Counted from the first letter of the stretch, positions 35,268 through 47,831 are shown. The stretch: DNA of 64,000 nucleotides from Carnegiea gigantea (GCA_029747015.1 JAKOGI010000188.1:277001-341000); one strand, 5' to 3'. Program-made: numbers and translations. The notes: generated by a model not told the origin, from the sequence alone.

Positions 35268-37961
35268 TTAACAATACCTCCCAGTGTGGGTCTCACTTTC
35301 ACAGGATCTTGAGAGATTCAGATGTAGGTAACCTTACCTCTACCAGCATCTTTGCATGTAAAGAGGTTAATTCTAAAAGACCCATAAAAAAAGAATTTTG
35401 TAAAAATATTTTATAGAAAAAAGATTTTGTGAAAACATTTTATAGAAAAAATTAAGAATAAGCAGCAGGAGATGAACTAAGAAATACTAATAAAACAGGT
35501 AACAATAGTTATGTAAAACATAAGTACAATATAATAGAGAAAAATACTATACCTTAACAAACAGAGGTAGGTAAATAATATCTCTTCCCAGATGTATGTG
35601 CTACATGCATGCAAGCACGACATACGAAAAAACTACAACCAAACGTATCCTACTGCAACCGAATGACATCTATGAAGCCATCTCTTTGTGATTTAAGATC
35701 TTAATTCTATCCTTCTATAGTCTCCTATCCTGAGTCATGTCCTCCGTCAACTTTGCAACTTTCAAGTCCTCTCTAAACACCTCGTCTAAGCCCTTCCTTG
35801 GTCGTCCCGTACTTGTTCTACCTTCGGGGATATCCTCTCACATCTCCTTATTAGAGCATCCCCACTCTTTCTCTTCACATGACCAAATTATCTGAGTCTA
35901 GTTTCTCTCATCTTATCCTTGATGGGAGCCACTTAACTATGTCTCTAATTATTTCATTCATAATTCTATCTACCCTCGTATAACCACACATCCATCTAAT
36001 CATCCTTATCTCTATTATAATCAACCTTTAAACATGTGTTTTTTTTATAGGCCAATGCTCCAATCCATACAAGATAGCGGGTCTAATTATCATACAATAA
36101 ACTTTGCCTTTTAATCCTACATGTATCCTCTTATCACACAACACACCTGAAGTATGCTTCCATTTTTATCAACTCACTTTTATGCACTGGCTAATGTCAT
36201 GGTCAATATCCCATTTCCGTTAAATGATCAAGTCTAGATATTTAAACTTCTCAACCTTTGGTATTGTCATCCCATCAATGGTGACTTCTTTCTCCTCCTC
36301 TTCTTTTCCACTAAAACAACAACGTAGGTATTTGATTTTCGATCTACTTACTCTAACACTTCTAGATTCCAGTATATATCTCCATCGCTCCAACTTGTCA
36401 TTAACCCACTCTCTGGTTTCATCAATAAGAGCAATGTCATTTGCGAACAACATACACTATGGTAACTCATGTTGAATCCCTTTCGAAAGTTCATCCATAA
36501 CCAAAGTGGAAAAAAGGAACTTAAAGCGGAACCCTGATGTGGGCCCATACAAACGTAAAAGTCATTGATAACCCCTCACGGCGTTCTAACACTCCTCGCA
36601 CCTCCCTCATACATATCTGTAATAACTCGAATATACACACGTGACACTTCTTTCTTTTCCAAACATCTCCATAATACTTCGTACGAAACTCTGTCGTGAG
36701 CTTTTTTTCAGATCTATGAACACCATGTGAAGATTTACTTTTCTATCTCTGTATAATCCCATGAGTCTTCTAAAGAGGAAAATCGCCTCTGTGATCGACC
36801 TACCAGATATAAAATCAAATTGGTTCTCTGATATCAAAATAACCTTCCATAACCTTCTCTCAATTACCCTCTTCCATAACTCCATAATGTCATTGAGCAG
36901 CTTTATACCCTTGTAATTATACAATCCTAAATATCACCTTTGTTCTTGTACAATAGGATGACTGTACTAAACTTCCATTATTTGGGCATCTTAGCAGTTC
37001 TAAAAATAATATTGAAAAACTTTATTGGCCACTTTAATCCCTCTTCACCCAAACACTTCCACCGATATTTGATCTGGTCCCTTTGTCTTCTCGTTAGACA
37101 TCTTCTTTAGGATCTCTTTATTCTCATCATTGCTGATAGATTCACACAATCGAGGATCAAGTTACTCTCACTACTCTCTCATTCCCTACTCCGAAAATCT
37201 TTCAACACTTCACCATTGAGGAGTTTAGAAAAGTAGCTTTGCCAACTATTCTTGATTTCTTTTTCTTTACCCAGCACCTTACCTTTTTTATCTTTGATGT
37301 ACCTTATGTCACCTAAATTCCTAGTTCTTCTTTCCCTAACTCTCGCAAGTTTAAAGACCTCCTTTTCACCTTCATTGGTCTCTAATTTTTGATATAACTT
37401 ATCATAAGTCATGCTCTTAGCTACAGGAATAGCTTTTTTGGCTACTGTTTTTGCTGCCTTATACTCTACTAATCTCTTTCTCTTCATTCGTTCCGCTGTT
37501 TATGAAAGTAGTGTATGCATATTTTTTCTCTTTGACTTTCTCCTTTACCTCCTTGTTGTACCACTAGGCTCCCTTCATTTTACTACCACCTCTCCTAAAT
37601 GCACCTAGGATTTTCTTAGCCGACCTTCGATATATTCTGCCATTGCATCTCACATTGCATTTGCATCCTTTACCTGCTTCCAAATTCCTTCCTCAATAAT
37701 CGTCTTAGATAACATTACAGTGTTCTCCTTAGTAAGATTCTACAACTTAACTCTAGGGTCCCCAACACTACTCTTTTTCCACTTTGAGCATTTGAACTCT
37801 ATATCCAACACTGACAACTTATGCTGAGTTCCTAAGTACTCACTTGATATTGCTTTACAATCCTTACATAACCTGCTATTATTCGCCTTAATTGGGAAGT
37901 AATCAATTTGAGTCTTTATGGCACCACTCACTCTTAAAGGAAGTAACAAAACATTGTTCAA
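35268..37961 (-). mobile_element. RTE-clade LINE, 5'-truncated and decayed
   Basis: Reads right to left. It starts in the C-terminal part of an apurinic-type endonuclease (GAIKTQIDYF, then RLCKDCKAI and GTQHKLSVLDIEFKCSKWKK). It continues through the long linker, the reverse transcriptase and the C-terminal RTE tail (GRPRKGLDEVFREDLK...), and ends in a conserved RTE 3' block with a decayed (GTT)n tail at ~35268. This is the plant RTE family, common in many eudicots. It carries many stops and frameshifts. I found no target duplication, so the right-hand end is an estimate. Confidence 0.85.
35700..37930 (-). pseudogene. RTE endonuclease/reverse transcriptase pseudogene
   Basis: Recognisable pieces in order are: endonuclease C terminus (37740-37930); a Lys/Glu-rich linker with YQKLETNEGEKEVFKLARVRERRT (37179-37487); RT blocks ENQFDFISGRSITEAIFLFRRLM and LHMVFIDLKK (36607-36924); GPHQGSALS (~36540); and LFANDIALIDETRE (~36440). 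The catalytic box reads FAND where active members read FADD, so the first catalytic Asp is changed to Asn. At least six stops or shifts separate the pieces. The copy has no coding function. Confidence 0.85.
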
Positions 37962-38664
37962 ACTAATTCATTGCATGAATATTGCATGTAATTATATAAT
38001 TTTGAGAAAAATATGAATTTTTGAGTAGTACTCAATAAATGTACTTGGGATCTTTAAAATCTCTCCCCTTTTATGAAATTTTTGTCTATGGAGTGAAGAC
38101 GACGAAAATGGCCTCGCTTCTGCTCCAAAAGTTATACATTTTTATGGTTACTAAAGTTTCAAATAATTTTTATTCACTACAACCTTAGTAACTAATTTGC
38201 AGTTTTTCCATGGTATTTTTCTTAATTATCAACGCACTCAAGATTATTTATTTAAACACATAAATTGATTTTATCTCCCCTTTCTATACTATTCCCCCCT
38301 TTTTAATGTTGTCGTTATTCTTATAATTGATAATATTAATATTGTCATTGTCATTATAGGTCTTAATATTATTTTCTTTATTATTATTGTTGTCAATGTT
38401 ATTGTTGGTTATGGTTGTTGTCATTAATTTTAGAGATTTGTCCATTAAAAGGCTTAGGCTAGACAAGACCCATTTGCGACTCTTGGTTATTTTCAATGTC
38501 CAGTACATGTTCTTGGGCCCAAATTGACATGGGTCTCACTCTCTTAGACCTCAAATAGGCTTTATACTTCATATTCATTTGTTTGGACTACAAGAAAATA
38601 GATCATTTGTAACCCAAGTAAAGATAATGCAACCTTTAGTCATCTCAATATCTACTTGTGCATC

Positions 38665-38729
<65 letters not shown>

Positions 38730-40053
38730 TCATTAACAATACCTAAAATCTATCATCATCTCTACTTTGATTAAAGTACATTACCAAGTACACTTTTGCC
38801 TTTAGGTCACTAGGTTCCTTCATATGGGGGCATCCAACACCCACACATAACCTTTTAAATTTTCATTCAACATAGACACATAACTCCTCAAATTTCCACC
38901 AAACCAAACTTTATGGGACAACCTCACAACCCACACTCCAAACCCCAATTCCTGCATAAACACCGACTTCACCTCCTCACTCCAAACCTCAAAATTACAA
39001 CAAAACTATAATTTCACACAAATCATCACTTAACTCAATTCAAAGAAACATATTTATTAACTAAATTAAGATATGGAATAATGAAAGTCAAGAGAACGGA
39101 GCTTAGGGTTTCACCTTCTTAACACTCAATATGGCAAGCAAAGAGGAGTGGGAGGGGTAGCGGCGACATCAGCGGCTGGCGATGGTGACTAGGGCGGCGT
39201 GGCGGCCAATGGCTGGCCCTGGTGACGTCCCCGGGGGGGGGGGGGGCGGGCGGCTTGACAATGAGAGTGGGGCTGAACAAAATAGGGGAGGGGTGTGTTG
39301 ATGAGGAAGAGGTGGGGAACTTGCGTGAGTTTTGGGAAATTAGGGGGTTTAGTATACTTAAATTGATCTAATTTAATTACCCCTAAACTCTAGATATTTC
39401 CCTAAATAGTTTCTTCTCCTTTTTTTTCTTTTGAACTAATAAATATTTGGGCTAATATTAGTAGTTCTCACGGTTTATTTGGAAGAAAATTATAAATTCC
39501 ACCCATATTACTTAATTTGTTCCCAGCATTTATTTTTATTTTGTTTATTAACATGATGATTTCATTTGTATAATATAGGGGAGCAAAAATTGTATATATA
39601 AATATATATTCCATGATTACCCATTTTACAAATGGGCTAATTTTTTATTTATCTTTTTATTTATGTATTTATTTATAAATTCTGAATGATGTAATACAGA
39701 CCGTAATTAAATTTTATTCCGAGACCACTTCATCGTTTCAACCTACAATTGCATAAGTACATCGAATGCTGAATTGAAATGTAGGTTCAACTTAATTAAT
39801 TTAAATGGATATTGACCAAAGCAATTAGCATGATTTATGTTTGGACTATTACATATCAAGAAATGAACGATACTAAACTTGATTTGAGCAGTGAAATCTT
39901 CTTTTGAACGTTATGCATCTCATAAAAGTTAATCATAACAGTCACATAATTAAAGTATTTCAAAAATATGTCGACGATACTTTCTGTAAACAAAGCATGG
40001 TAACTTAAGTAACTTAAGCATCATGTGAACTTTATAATCTATTAATTATAAAC
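37962..40053. other. 2.1 kb without a recognised gene; GC island inside
   Basis: Mostly A+T-rich. A sharp G+C-rich island at ~39120-39300 has GGCGGCGTGGCGGCC-type words and a G15 run near 39231-39246, and follows a TTAGGGTTTCACC leader-like sequence. It resembles the 5' end of a plant gene or a captured fragment, but no open frame or domain follows. Confidence 0.4.
38668..38726. repeat. Pure (AT)n microsatellite, ~59 bp
   Basis: Uninterrupted AT dinucleotides. Confidence 0.97.
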
Positions 40054-40056
40054 TTA

Positions 40057-40488
40057 GGCCCTGTTCGGCAAAATTAGCTGTTTAGGTATCGGATAGCAGT
40101 TCAGGTAGCGGATAGCTATTTAGATAGCGGATAGCGTTTCTAATTTAGCTGTTGGCGGATAGTTGTTTGGATTAGCGGTTGAAACTAATGTGTTCAGTAA
40201 AGTTAGCTGTGATGCTAGCTGATTAATGCAAATTAACATAAAAGGATATAGATAATTTTCAAAGATAAAATTTTTAAAGGATTTTTTTTGCAAAAAAATA
40301 TGAAACGCTGCTTTTAAATGCCAAACGTTAATACTATTAGCTTTTCAAAAATGCTGCTTAAAACGCTAAATACTGCTTGAAATGCTCGTTAAAATACTAG
40401 TTTACCGAACACTAAAAGTTAACTAATTAGTGTATTGACCTGGTCAAAATACTAATTGTTACCTAAAACGTTGTTGTTGAACATGGCC
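40057..40488. mobile_element. Tourist/PIF-Harbinger-like MITE
   Basis: Inverted ends GGCCCTGTTCGGCAA and, on the other strand, GGCCATGTTCAACAA, each flanked by TTA (40054-40056 and 40489-40491). The interior contains repeated GGATAGC and TTAGCTG words near the left end and AATGCT/AACGCT words in the middle. No coding capacity. The host sequence on both sides carries related words (GCAGCATG/GCATCATG TGAACTTTAT), so it inserted into an older local duplication. Confidence 0.6.
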
Positions 40489-40735
40489 TTAAGCAGCATG
40501 GTTACTTAACCAACTCAAGCAGCACGTGATCGAACTTAAGCAGCATGTGAACTTTATGAAAACGTATCAATTAATTATAATCAATTAAGGACATAATATT
40601 CCAAAAGATATTGACTTTAATCAATTACAAAAATTATGAAAATACCTTTCAAATAGGACTAGCTGTGTTTTGGGAAAGGATTTGGCAAACATATTACGCT
40701 CAATATTTATTTTAAATTTATAAAAAAAATATTTC

Positions 40736-40859
40736 CGTGGGTCTATTGAAATAATCTCTCTACAAGTAGTCATATAAGTAGTAGATGTCAGACTGTCCAC
40801 ATTTGGATCTTTTAATACCCCACGAAAGTGGGACTCACACTAGGAGATGTTATTGTTGC
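40736..40859 (+). mobile_element. ~125-bp retroposon with RTE-type 3' end, copy 2
   Basis: Begins CCGTGGGTCTATTGAAATAA and runs through CCCCACGAAAGTGGGACTCA and GGAGATG to a GTTATTGTTG tail. It is equivalent end to end to the copies at 22303, 52619 and 59289. Its target duplication is not clear. Confidence 0.65.
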
Positions 40860-41270
40860 ATTGGGCTTAATATTTAAACTAACCATTCAACCAATATCTC
40901 AAAATATTAAGCATACTAAGCATGTGTAAAGTATACATAGGGATTATGATATCAATCAAACAAGTATGCAAAGATGATACTTAGGACTTTGAAGAAGTAT
41001 GCAAAGATGATACTTACATAGAGAGTTAGAGTTTTAAAATGTCGTGCAGAAGATTTCGTTAGTAATTTAGTGATGGTTTTTTCATGCGGGCTCTAAAATT
41101 TTAAAGTATCGATAAAATAACATAATTTTTTTTAAAAAAAAATTAAGGACATGTGCCAACAAGTGTCAACAACTAAACGTTGGGTGTTAAGATTTTGTTA
41201 TGCTGAACACACAATAATTAACGTATATTAATATGTACATATGTGTGTCTACTCGAAGTGCAAACTAAAA

Positions 41271-41272
<2 letters not shown>

Positions 41273-41331
<59 letters not shown>
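41273..41331. repeat. Pure (AT)n microsatellite, ~59 bp
   Basis: Uninterrupted AT dinucleotides. The Ile-Tyr open frame across it is an artefact. Confidence 0.97.
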
Positions 41332-41335
<4 letters not shown>

Positions 41336-42052
41336 GCGATGTGTTTCTTTTTATCCGGAAGTTGCTTTGAATTGCAATCTAAAATGAAAATGTTTCCATA
41401 CTATGTATATGTTTTTTCTCGATCATCAATATTAAGGTGTTCACCATTAACCTGTTAAAAGAGGAATGATGACCGAACAAATATAAACCCCTTTGATAAC
41501 GCACCTAATTTCAAAAGATAATACCCTTGAAAACACTCAACCACTTAAAAATCCAAAATTTCAAAAGACATAACATTATCAATCTTCTAGTTGCAAACTA
41601 TAAAACGAATTATTAATGTCACATGACCTTATATATGTGCGTTATATTCACCAACTGTACAAGCATTAATTTGGGCATTATTAGGGTCCTAAGACAGCAA
41701 CCATATCTAAAGCATGTACTCGATAATTTCGCCTTCGAAATTTATATGTGCTTTTATTTTGAAGGTATTGTGCAGAAAATTCAAGAATTATGCCTGCTGA
41801 CCAGTGATGAGCCGATAATTCATGACATCTACAGAATCATCATTGCATATCCTGGATTACAGTTACCCTTACAAGAATCAAGAATTTAAATTTTCTAATT
41901 ATTACCTGATTATGTGATAAAGCTTACATCATGTTTTTAGAAAGTCATTACGTGCCATGAGCAATGTTATATTTACATTAAAAAATTTAGATATATGCAT
42001 GATAAATGCATGTGAAAAAAAAATTAACGTAATGCTTAAAAGCAAAATGATA
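41332..42052. other. Intergenic; one unidentified 88-codon frame
   Basis: A plus-strand frame at 41623-41889 has less repetitive composition than its neighbours and ends PGLQLPLQESRI. I recognise no family and see no promoter or splice context. It is not called as a gene. Confidence 0.35.
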
Positions 42053-42416
42053 AGTGTTTTGCTGTGAGACACTTCATAAGTGTCTTGTTTTAATAAAAAA
42101 ATCATACTATTATGTTTTTAGATTGAAAAAAACGGTATGATCGAATCATGGAATTATGTTACAACTTATAAATTGTATAAAATCATTTTTTTATCTATAA
42201 TTTTTCACATTTTAAAACTATGCGTATCATATGTACTTGCGGATGGGGTTAATGCAATTAGGGTATAATTTAATACTTTGTCGGCGTAGTCGATCAATAT
42301 TTAAGGTTAGCAATTCATAATTAAGTATAATCATTGAAAAATTTGTAATTTATATCATAAAACATGTTAATTTATGATAAGTCAAGACATTTAAAAGTGT
42401 CTTGCAGTAAGACATA
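42053..42416. mobile_element. MITE with hairpin-forming termini
   Basis: The left end AGTGTTTTGCTGTGAGACAC and the inverted right end ATGTCTTACTGCAAGACACT match over ~34 bp. The left end also contains the internal palindrome AGACACTTCATAAGTGTCT. The ~364-bp body is non-coding. A possible TA duplication could not be confirmed. Confidence 0.5.
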
Positions 42417-42483
42417 TATTGCATACTTCAAATCGCAACAGTATAAAATAATTTGCACGTAATAATGAAGCACAACACTATAT

Positions 42484-42531
42484 AATAATAGTAGCGGTGG
42501 TGGTGGGGTGGTAGTAGTAGTAGTACTAGTA

Positions 42532-42563
<32 letters not shown>

Positions 42564-42575
42564 AATAATAATAAT
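42484..42575. repeat. Trinucleotide repeat (GGT)(AGT)n(GAT)n(AAT)n
   Basis: Successive blocks of GGT, AGT, GAT and AAT trinucleotides, in nearly pure runs. Confidence 0.93.
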
Positions 42576-43738
42576 CCTTTCAAAAATAACAACATAATAA
42601 CAATTATGCAAAAATTACTACAGAGACCTTTATCAAAATATATGCATTTCGGAACTCAAGAAATATTTTAGTATGAAATGCAAATGCATGTACTGTATAA
42701 ATATATCCTTGCATTTTTCTTCAAATTGTATTTTCATTTGAGAAAAAAACAAAAAGATTACATCATCTATAGATTTACATGCTAATGTGCTATATTACAA
42801 TATATTTATATTCAGAGGTAGCAAAAGTTGGCCCAATCTGTGAACCTGATTAGAATGACTTGCCACCTAACCTAACTTTAATCGAAAATTAAATCAAAAT
42901 TTTAAACTCGAACCTGAAATGATCTGAACGGGTCAACCCAACTTAATTTAAATCCAATCTGATAGTGACTTGAAGTCCATAAGTGACCCCACCTAAGGCC
43001 TTTTTGATCGAAAATTGTTGTTACCGAAACGATCCATTCTTGAACAAAACAGCGAAAAACAAGAAATATTAAACAAAAGGGGCAAATTATAATATCTTTA
43101 TTTTGCATATTGTGTTTTGATCGTGACAGTCATTTAGGAAGTCTTAAAAAAGAGGGATCATAGTTCATGAAGTTGAGTTGTGTGTGTAAGTCTAAGAGTC
43201 ATAGATTGTAGGCTTTGAAAAGAAAGTAATATTGAGAATTGAGAACTAACCCGCATTCCATCTGAACCCAACATGATTCAACCCGAACCTAAAATGATCC
43301 GATAATATCCAAGACCTAAGAGTGACCGGACTTGAATGAGTTAACCTGAATCCAAGTTGATCCAATATTTAAGAAAATTCATTATAACCTGAACCTATAT
43401 GGGTAAACTCAAACCCAATAGCGCAATTACTAAACCCAAATTATATTTTAGATTGTAAATTTTTTAAAAAAATTATCTTATATAATTTTCCCTAACAATT
43501 AATAATATAGCAAAATAATAAATATCTTGCTACGACGAGATATGATCATCATTCTAATAATATATTACCTTGTAGGGAAATTGATTTCTCAACCACCCCT
43601 TTTTGGGGTTCTTTTCCGTTGGAGTTGATGTGCTATTTTTCCCATCAGCGTTCTGGAAATTCTATCACAGCAGGTTGCTTTCAGGTTTTTACAGGCAATC
43701 GGGGGTAATAAATTCTCAAAAGCATCTTGATCTATGTA
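42576..43738. other. Intergenic, no gene recognised
   Basis: Contains repeated AACCTGA/CCCAAC words between ~42830 and 43440, suggesting a decayed hAT-like element. No ends could be defined. Confidence 0.4.
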
Positions 43739-43856
43739 CAACAACAACTCGTAGTATTAGTTCCACTTTTTCGAGACCTGAAGAGATTCAAATGTAGGCA
43801 GTATTATTCCTACGTATATGATTGTACATAGAGAGACCGTTTCCAATAGATCCACA
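43739..43856 (-). mobile_element. ~125-bp retroposon with RTE-type 3' end, copy 3
   Basis: On the minus strand it begins ATGTGGATCTATTGGAAACG, continues through GTCTCTCTATG and CTACATTTGAATCTCTTCAG, and ends in a (GTT)n tail, seen as (CAA)n at 43739-43747. It is oriented opposite to copies 1 and 2. Confidence 0.65.
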
Positions 43857-45374
43857 TAAAAAATTTAATGAATTTGGGAAAACATAAAGACGGGTAAGTG
43901 AGCGAAAACGAAAACCCAGCTTCCCTAGACCTATGGAGTGTGGATACCTTCATCAATTGCATTTGCACAGTATTACAAATACCATATTTCGGCTAAAGCA
44001 TATCGTACTGGTTAAGAAACAGTATAAGGTACTGCCCGGTATTGTACCAGTTAGTACTGCTGTAAACCGTTAAATGGTCGACGGTACCGGTATTTTCGAT
44101 CAAATACCGCCCGGAACATTGAAATTTCAAATTTTTTGTACTTTGATTTTTTTAAAATTTTTTGAAATTCAAAACAGTACGACCTCGGTAAAATGATACA
44201 TGAATTCGGTATGTGTCATTCCAGGGAAAATGGTACCATTTTTATAACTTTGATTTGCACCATGCTTGTTTTTGAAAAAGAACTACTTACATATGTGGAC
44301 ATAATAATATGACTTTGTCTCAAAAACTTGGCAAATTACTAAAGACATGTCCTTTTTAATTTACTTTCTCTGATATAAGTTTAAATAAGTTCATATCAGT
44401 TTAATTAAGTTTAATTTTTTCAATATAGGAGTTTTTTAAATGGGTGTCAATTAGCTTAACTATCAAATCTTTGCAAATTATTAACAAAAATTTATATTCA
44501 AATCACATCTACAATAACCTTTAAACCCTATTTACACCCAAAAAAAAAGGTTTGTTATAACGTCTTATGACCTTTTTGAATTCAATCCAGTGGCAAAAAA
44601 TATTTATTATAACAATGACGACGACGACAACAACAAAACACGCACCCCCCCTCTCCCTGTGACCCTATCTCCCCCCCCCCCCCCAAACATCACTTTAGCC
44701 AGAAGTCTCTCACAGTCAATCTGCCATATCCTCATCCACCACCATCCCAAAGTCCCTCCTACACATTCCCATGGAACACTGCTACACTGACAAGGCTTTG
44801 TTGGCTTACGTGCCCCGAAAATCGGGGCCGTTTTGCAATGATGAGGGAAACTTTCTGGTGTGCTTACTAGATTACATTACGTGCTTGCATGTTCTTTTTT
44901 AGAAAAATTTGGGATTTTTGTTTCATTTCATTCCTTCCTGCTTTTTTTTTTTTTTTCTGACTCTCTAAAAATATGTCATTTCTTTTTATTTCTTTCCATT
45001 TCTTCACACTCCTTGAAAATTTTTGTAATTTATCTAATTATGTATAATGTTATAATTGGTTTCAATCCAAATTTGGTTATTTTCATTAATTGGTGTATTG
45101 GTTGAGTGTCACAGTTAATTACTAGTGCATTTTGTTCGAAGTAAAACATATTGAAGATGGTTTTTTGTATGTTTTATTAATATGAAAGTAATGTCGTTCA
45201 CTTGTAAAATAAAGCTAGGTAATGATATTATGATAAAACAAAGAAAAGATGTCCATCTAGAACGAGATTCATCCAAATGACATTGTCAAAGTTTACATGT
45301 TTTGACATCACCTAGAGGTTAGAACAATAATAAACTACCCCAGAAGTTAATTTAAGGTTATAACAAAAACCATG
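43857..45374. other. Intergenic, no gene recognised
   Basis: Includes palindromic GGTACCGG-type words near 44080, a C14 run at ~44672-44685, and a perfect hairpin GCCCCGA-AAA-TCGGGGC at 44812-44828. No coding sequence was recognised. Confidence 0.4.
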
Positions 45375-45392
45375 AACAAAAAAATACATATA

Positions 45393-45574
45393 AAAGGGCA
45401 GCCCGGTGTACAACTATCCCGCGTTCACACAGAGTCCGGGGAAGGGCCCTACCCTAAGGGCTGAATTGTAGGCAACCTAACCTGACTTTGTCAGTAGCTG
45501 ATTCCAAGGTTTGAACCCGTGACCTTTTGGTCATACGGAGACAACTTTACCATTGCTCCAAGGCTCCCCTTCTA
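45393..45574 (-). mobile_element. Au SINE, near full length
   Basis: The reverse complement shows the Au SINE head GGGGAGCCTTGGAGCAATGG (A box), the B-box region GGTCACGGGTTCAAACC, and the conserved 3' end with GGCCCTTCCCCGGACTC and GGGCTGCCC. Long A-rich duplications AACAAAAAAATACATATA (45375-45392) and the same sequence with one extra A (45575-45593) flank it. This is a well-described angiosperm family. A 51-bp fragment of it is at 11991-12041. Confidence 0.9.
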
Positions 45575-45593
45575 AACAAAAAAAATACATATA

Positions 45594-46254
45594 TACAATG
45601 ATATTTAGAAAAACAACAATAGTAAAGGTGACACATTTGTACTGCTTAGTTTCAGGTCATAAAAATCATGACCAAAAATAATATCAACACTTTCATTCTT
45701 CCGACAATCGCTTCCATTCTTTTACTTAAAAAGGCTTTGGTATCCAGAATAGGAATTGAAAAAAGTTGTTTAAACAAGTATATAGGGTGGAGAGTATATA
45801 TCATTATATATCTATAGAAATATTAAGGTAGAGATTACAATATTAACTTTGTTAATAATGATAAGATTCTAGATAATAAAATTTCATATAAGATAATAAT
45901 CTTTTTAAAAGATAAAATAATAAATTTTTGAAGTAATTTAACAATTCGTTATGTAAAGTAGGAAAAAAAATTTTAAAATCACTTAACTTTCATTCAAAGT
46001 TTTGAAAAACCACAAAACTTCAAGATTTAAAAAGTGCTAGACTTTAATATTGGATACAGATGACCACTGGATTTTATGTTACATCCACTTCTTATTAATT
46101 TACGAAACTCCTAATTATTTTTTACCAAACTTTAGTCCATTGTTAAAATAGAAGAATTTCAAATGTATAGTGAGAATGATCACAAAAGAAAAAGAAGAAA
46201 AAAGAGTATGTTAAACGACTTTAGATTTTTTTAAACGGAAAGTTTAAACACCTA
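45594..46254. other. Intergenic, no gene recognised
   Basis: A+T-rich spacer with no recognisable content. Confidence 0.5.
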
Positions 46255-46262
46255 TAGATAAC

Positions 46263-46832
46263 TAGGGGCGACAATGGATCAGATGTGGATTAGGTGAACC
46301 ATTACCCGCATCCATCACCTGCTTTCATCCGCTTTATCCAGTCCATCCATCATCCGTAAAAATTCAATCCAATCCATTCATCCACCATCAGCGGGTGAAA
46401 ACGGGTGGATCGAGTGAAAATGGATTTTGAAACATTATGTGCACTATGTTAGCAAATTTAAAAGAAAAAAAAATAGGTTTTGCCTTTTAAAAAGCTTTAA
46501 AAAGATATTTTAGGTATAGTGAATGAACAAGTATCATATTTATCATGTTCGTTTGGTGAAAACTATGAAATTAACAATCTAATCATCCAAAAAAAGGGGG
46601 TAAAATTGAAAGGACAAAAATAAAAAGTAAACAAATTGAAAAAAGGGCATAGACAAGTGGATGATTAAGCGGGTGATGGATCGGGGCGCTAGTTGGATGC
46701 AGCATCACCCGGATTCAATCAAGTATGTCAAACTATCGTTCATCATCAATATATTTCGGATTTGCACCCGCTTCTTCAGATCGGATGAAATGAATATCCA
46801 TCGATCGGGTGCAGATAAAATTACCACCCCTA
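46263..46832. mobile_element. 570-bp hAT-like MITE
   Basis: Ends TAGGGGCGACAATGGATC and, on the opposite strand, TAGGGGTGGTAATTTTATC. Flanks TAGATAAC and TAAATAAT match at 6 of 8. Subterminal CATCC/GGATG repeats occur on both sides, with an A+T-rich centre and no coding potential. Confidence 0.6.
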
Positions 46833-47018
46833 TAAATAATCCGATATAAATGTGACCTAAGATAACATGATGATATCTTTACGGATAAACAATTTTAATT
46901 AATTTTATCAAGAAGGTGAAATAATGCTTTCTAACAAATTGTATATGAAATTGAGAAGTTGGTGACCCAAGCAACTAAAATGCTTCTTTTTTTTATACAT
47001 ATATATTTTTTGAGTGCA

Positions 47019-47831
47019 GTTATAGTGGTTGTCACTATGACAACTACCACAATTTCTTAAATTTAGACCATATATTTAAAATAAATTGATCTTAACCATT
47101 GATTTTATTTTTGTTTTTAAATATTAAAAATGTATCGTAAAAATCACAAAATATATCTAAATATTGATAAAATTAATTTCTATATGACATTGTTTGGTTG
47201 TTCTCTGATTACATGTTTCCAGTGATAAGTAATTTTCCGGCGATGAGTTTTCTGGCGACAACGAAGGTATCGCTCAACCACGGTTCCGGTGACATCCAAG
47301 TCTTCCGGCGATTCTATTCCAGCGAGACGACGAACCTCCACCTTGGTTTCTGGCTTGATCCATGGTGGCGTCAAATGCAATCGCCGATTTTCTCCTCCAT
47401 CACCTCGTTCACCGAAAAACTCGCCGCTGCCTTGGCCCTTCTCGCCGCTAGTTTTTTCCGGCCGGTACCAAGGGAGGAGGAAATCGGCGATTGCATTTGA
47501 TGTCACTGTGGAGAGCTTCAAGCTGGAAACCATGGTGGAGGTTCGCCGTCTCGCCGAAAGCCTTGGATGTCACCGGAACCGCGGTTGAGTGACACCTTCG
47601 TTATCACTGGAAAATTACTTGTCGCTAACAACGTGTAATTGGAGAACAACCAAACAATTTTTTATAGAAATTAATTTTATCAATATTTAGATATATTTTG
47701 TGATTTTTACAATATATTTTCTAATATTCAAAAACAAAAATAAAATCAACAGTTAAGATCAATTTATTCCAAATGTACGCTTTAGATTTAACAAATTGTG
47801 GTGGTTGTCATATAGTGACAACCACTATAAC
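47019..47831. mobile_element. 813-bp fold-back (long inverted repeat) element
   Basis: The left arm begins GTTATAGTGGTTGTCACTAT and the right arm ends with its complement. The arms match almost continuously to a short centre around 47400-47480, so each is roughly 380-400 bp. The outer ~190 bp of each arm are A+T-rich. The inner parts are GC-rich and gene-like (CCGGCGA, TTCCGGTGACATCCAAG, CAAATGCAATCGCCGATTT), giving open frames on both strands. Very long TIRs suggest a Mutator-like or foldback element, possibly one that captured a host gene fragment. No clear 9-bp duplication and no transposase. Confidence 0.75.

Noticed and set aside
41623..41889. 88-codon plus-strand frame
   Set aside because: Composition is slightly better than random, but no family, promoter or splice context could be recognised. 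Not called as a gene.
44812..44828. Perfect hairpin GCCCCGA-AAA-TCGGGGC as a possible Helitron 3' end or terminator
   Set aside because: No CTRR sequence follows on either strand at the required distance, and no 5' TC end could be paired with it. A bacterial-type terminator makes no sense here.
47180..47588. Three overlapping ~100-codon frames on both strands
   Set aside because: They lie in the inverted arms of the fold-back element. Open frames on both strands follow from GC-rich, stop-poor sequence. No domain is visible.
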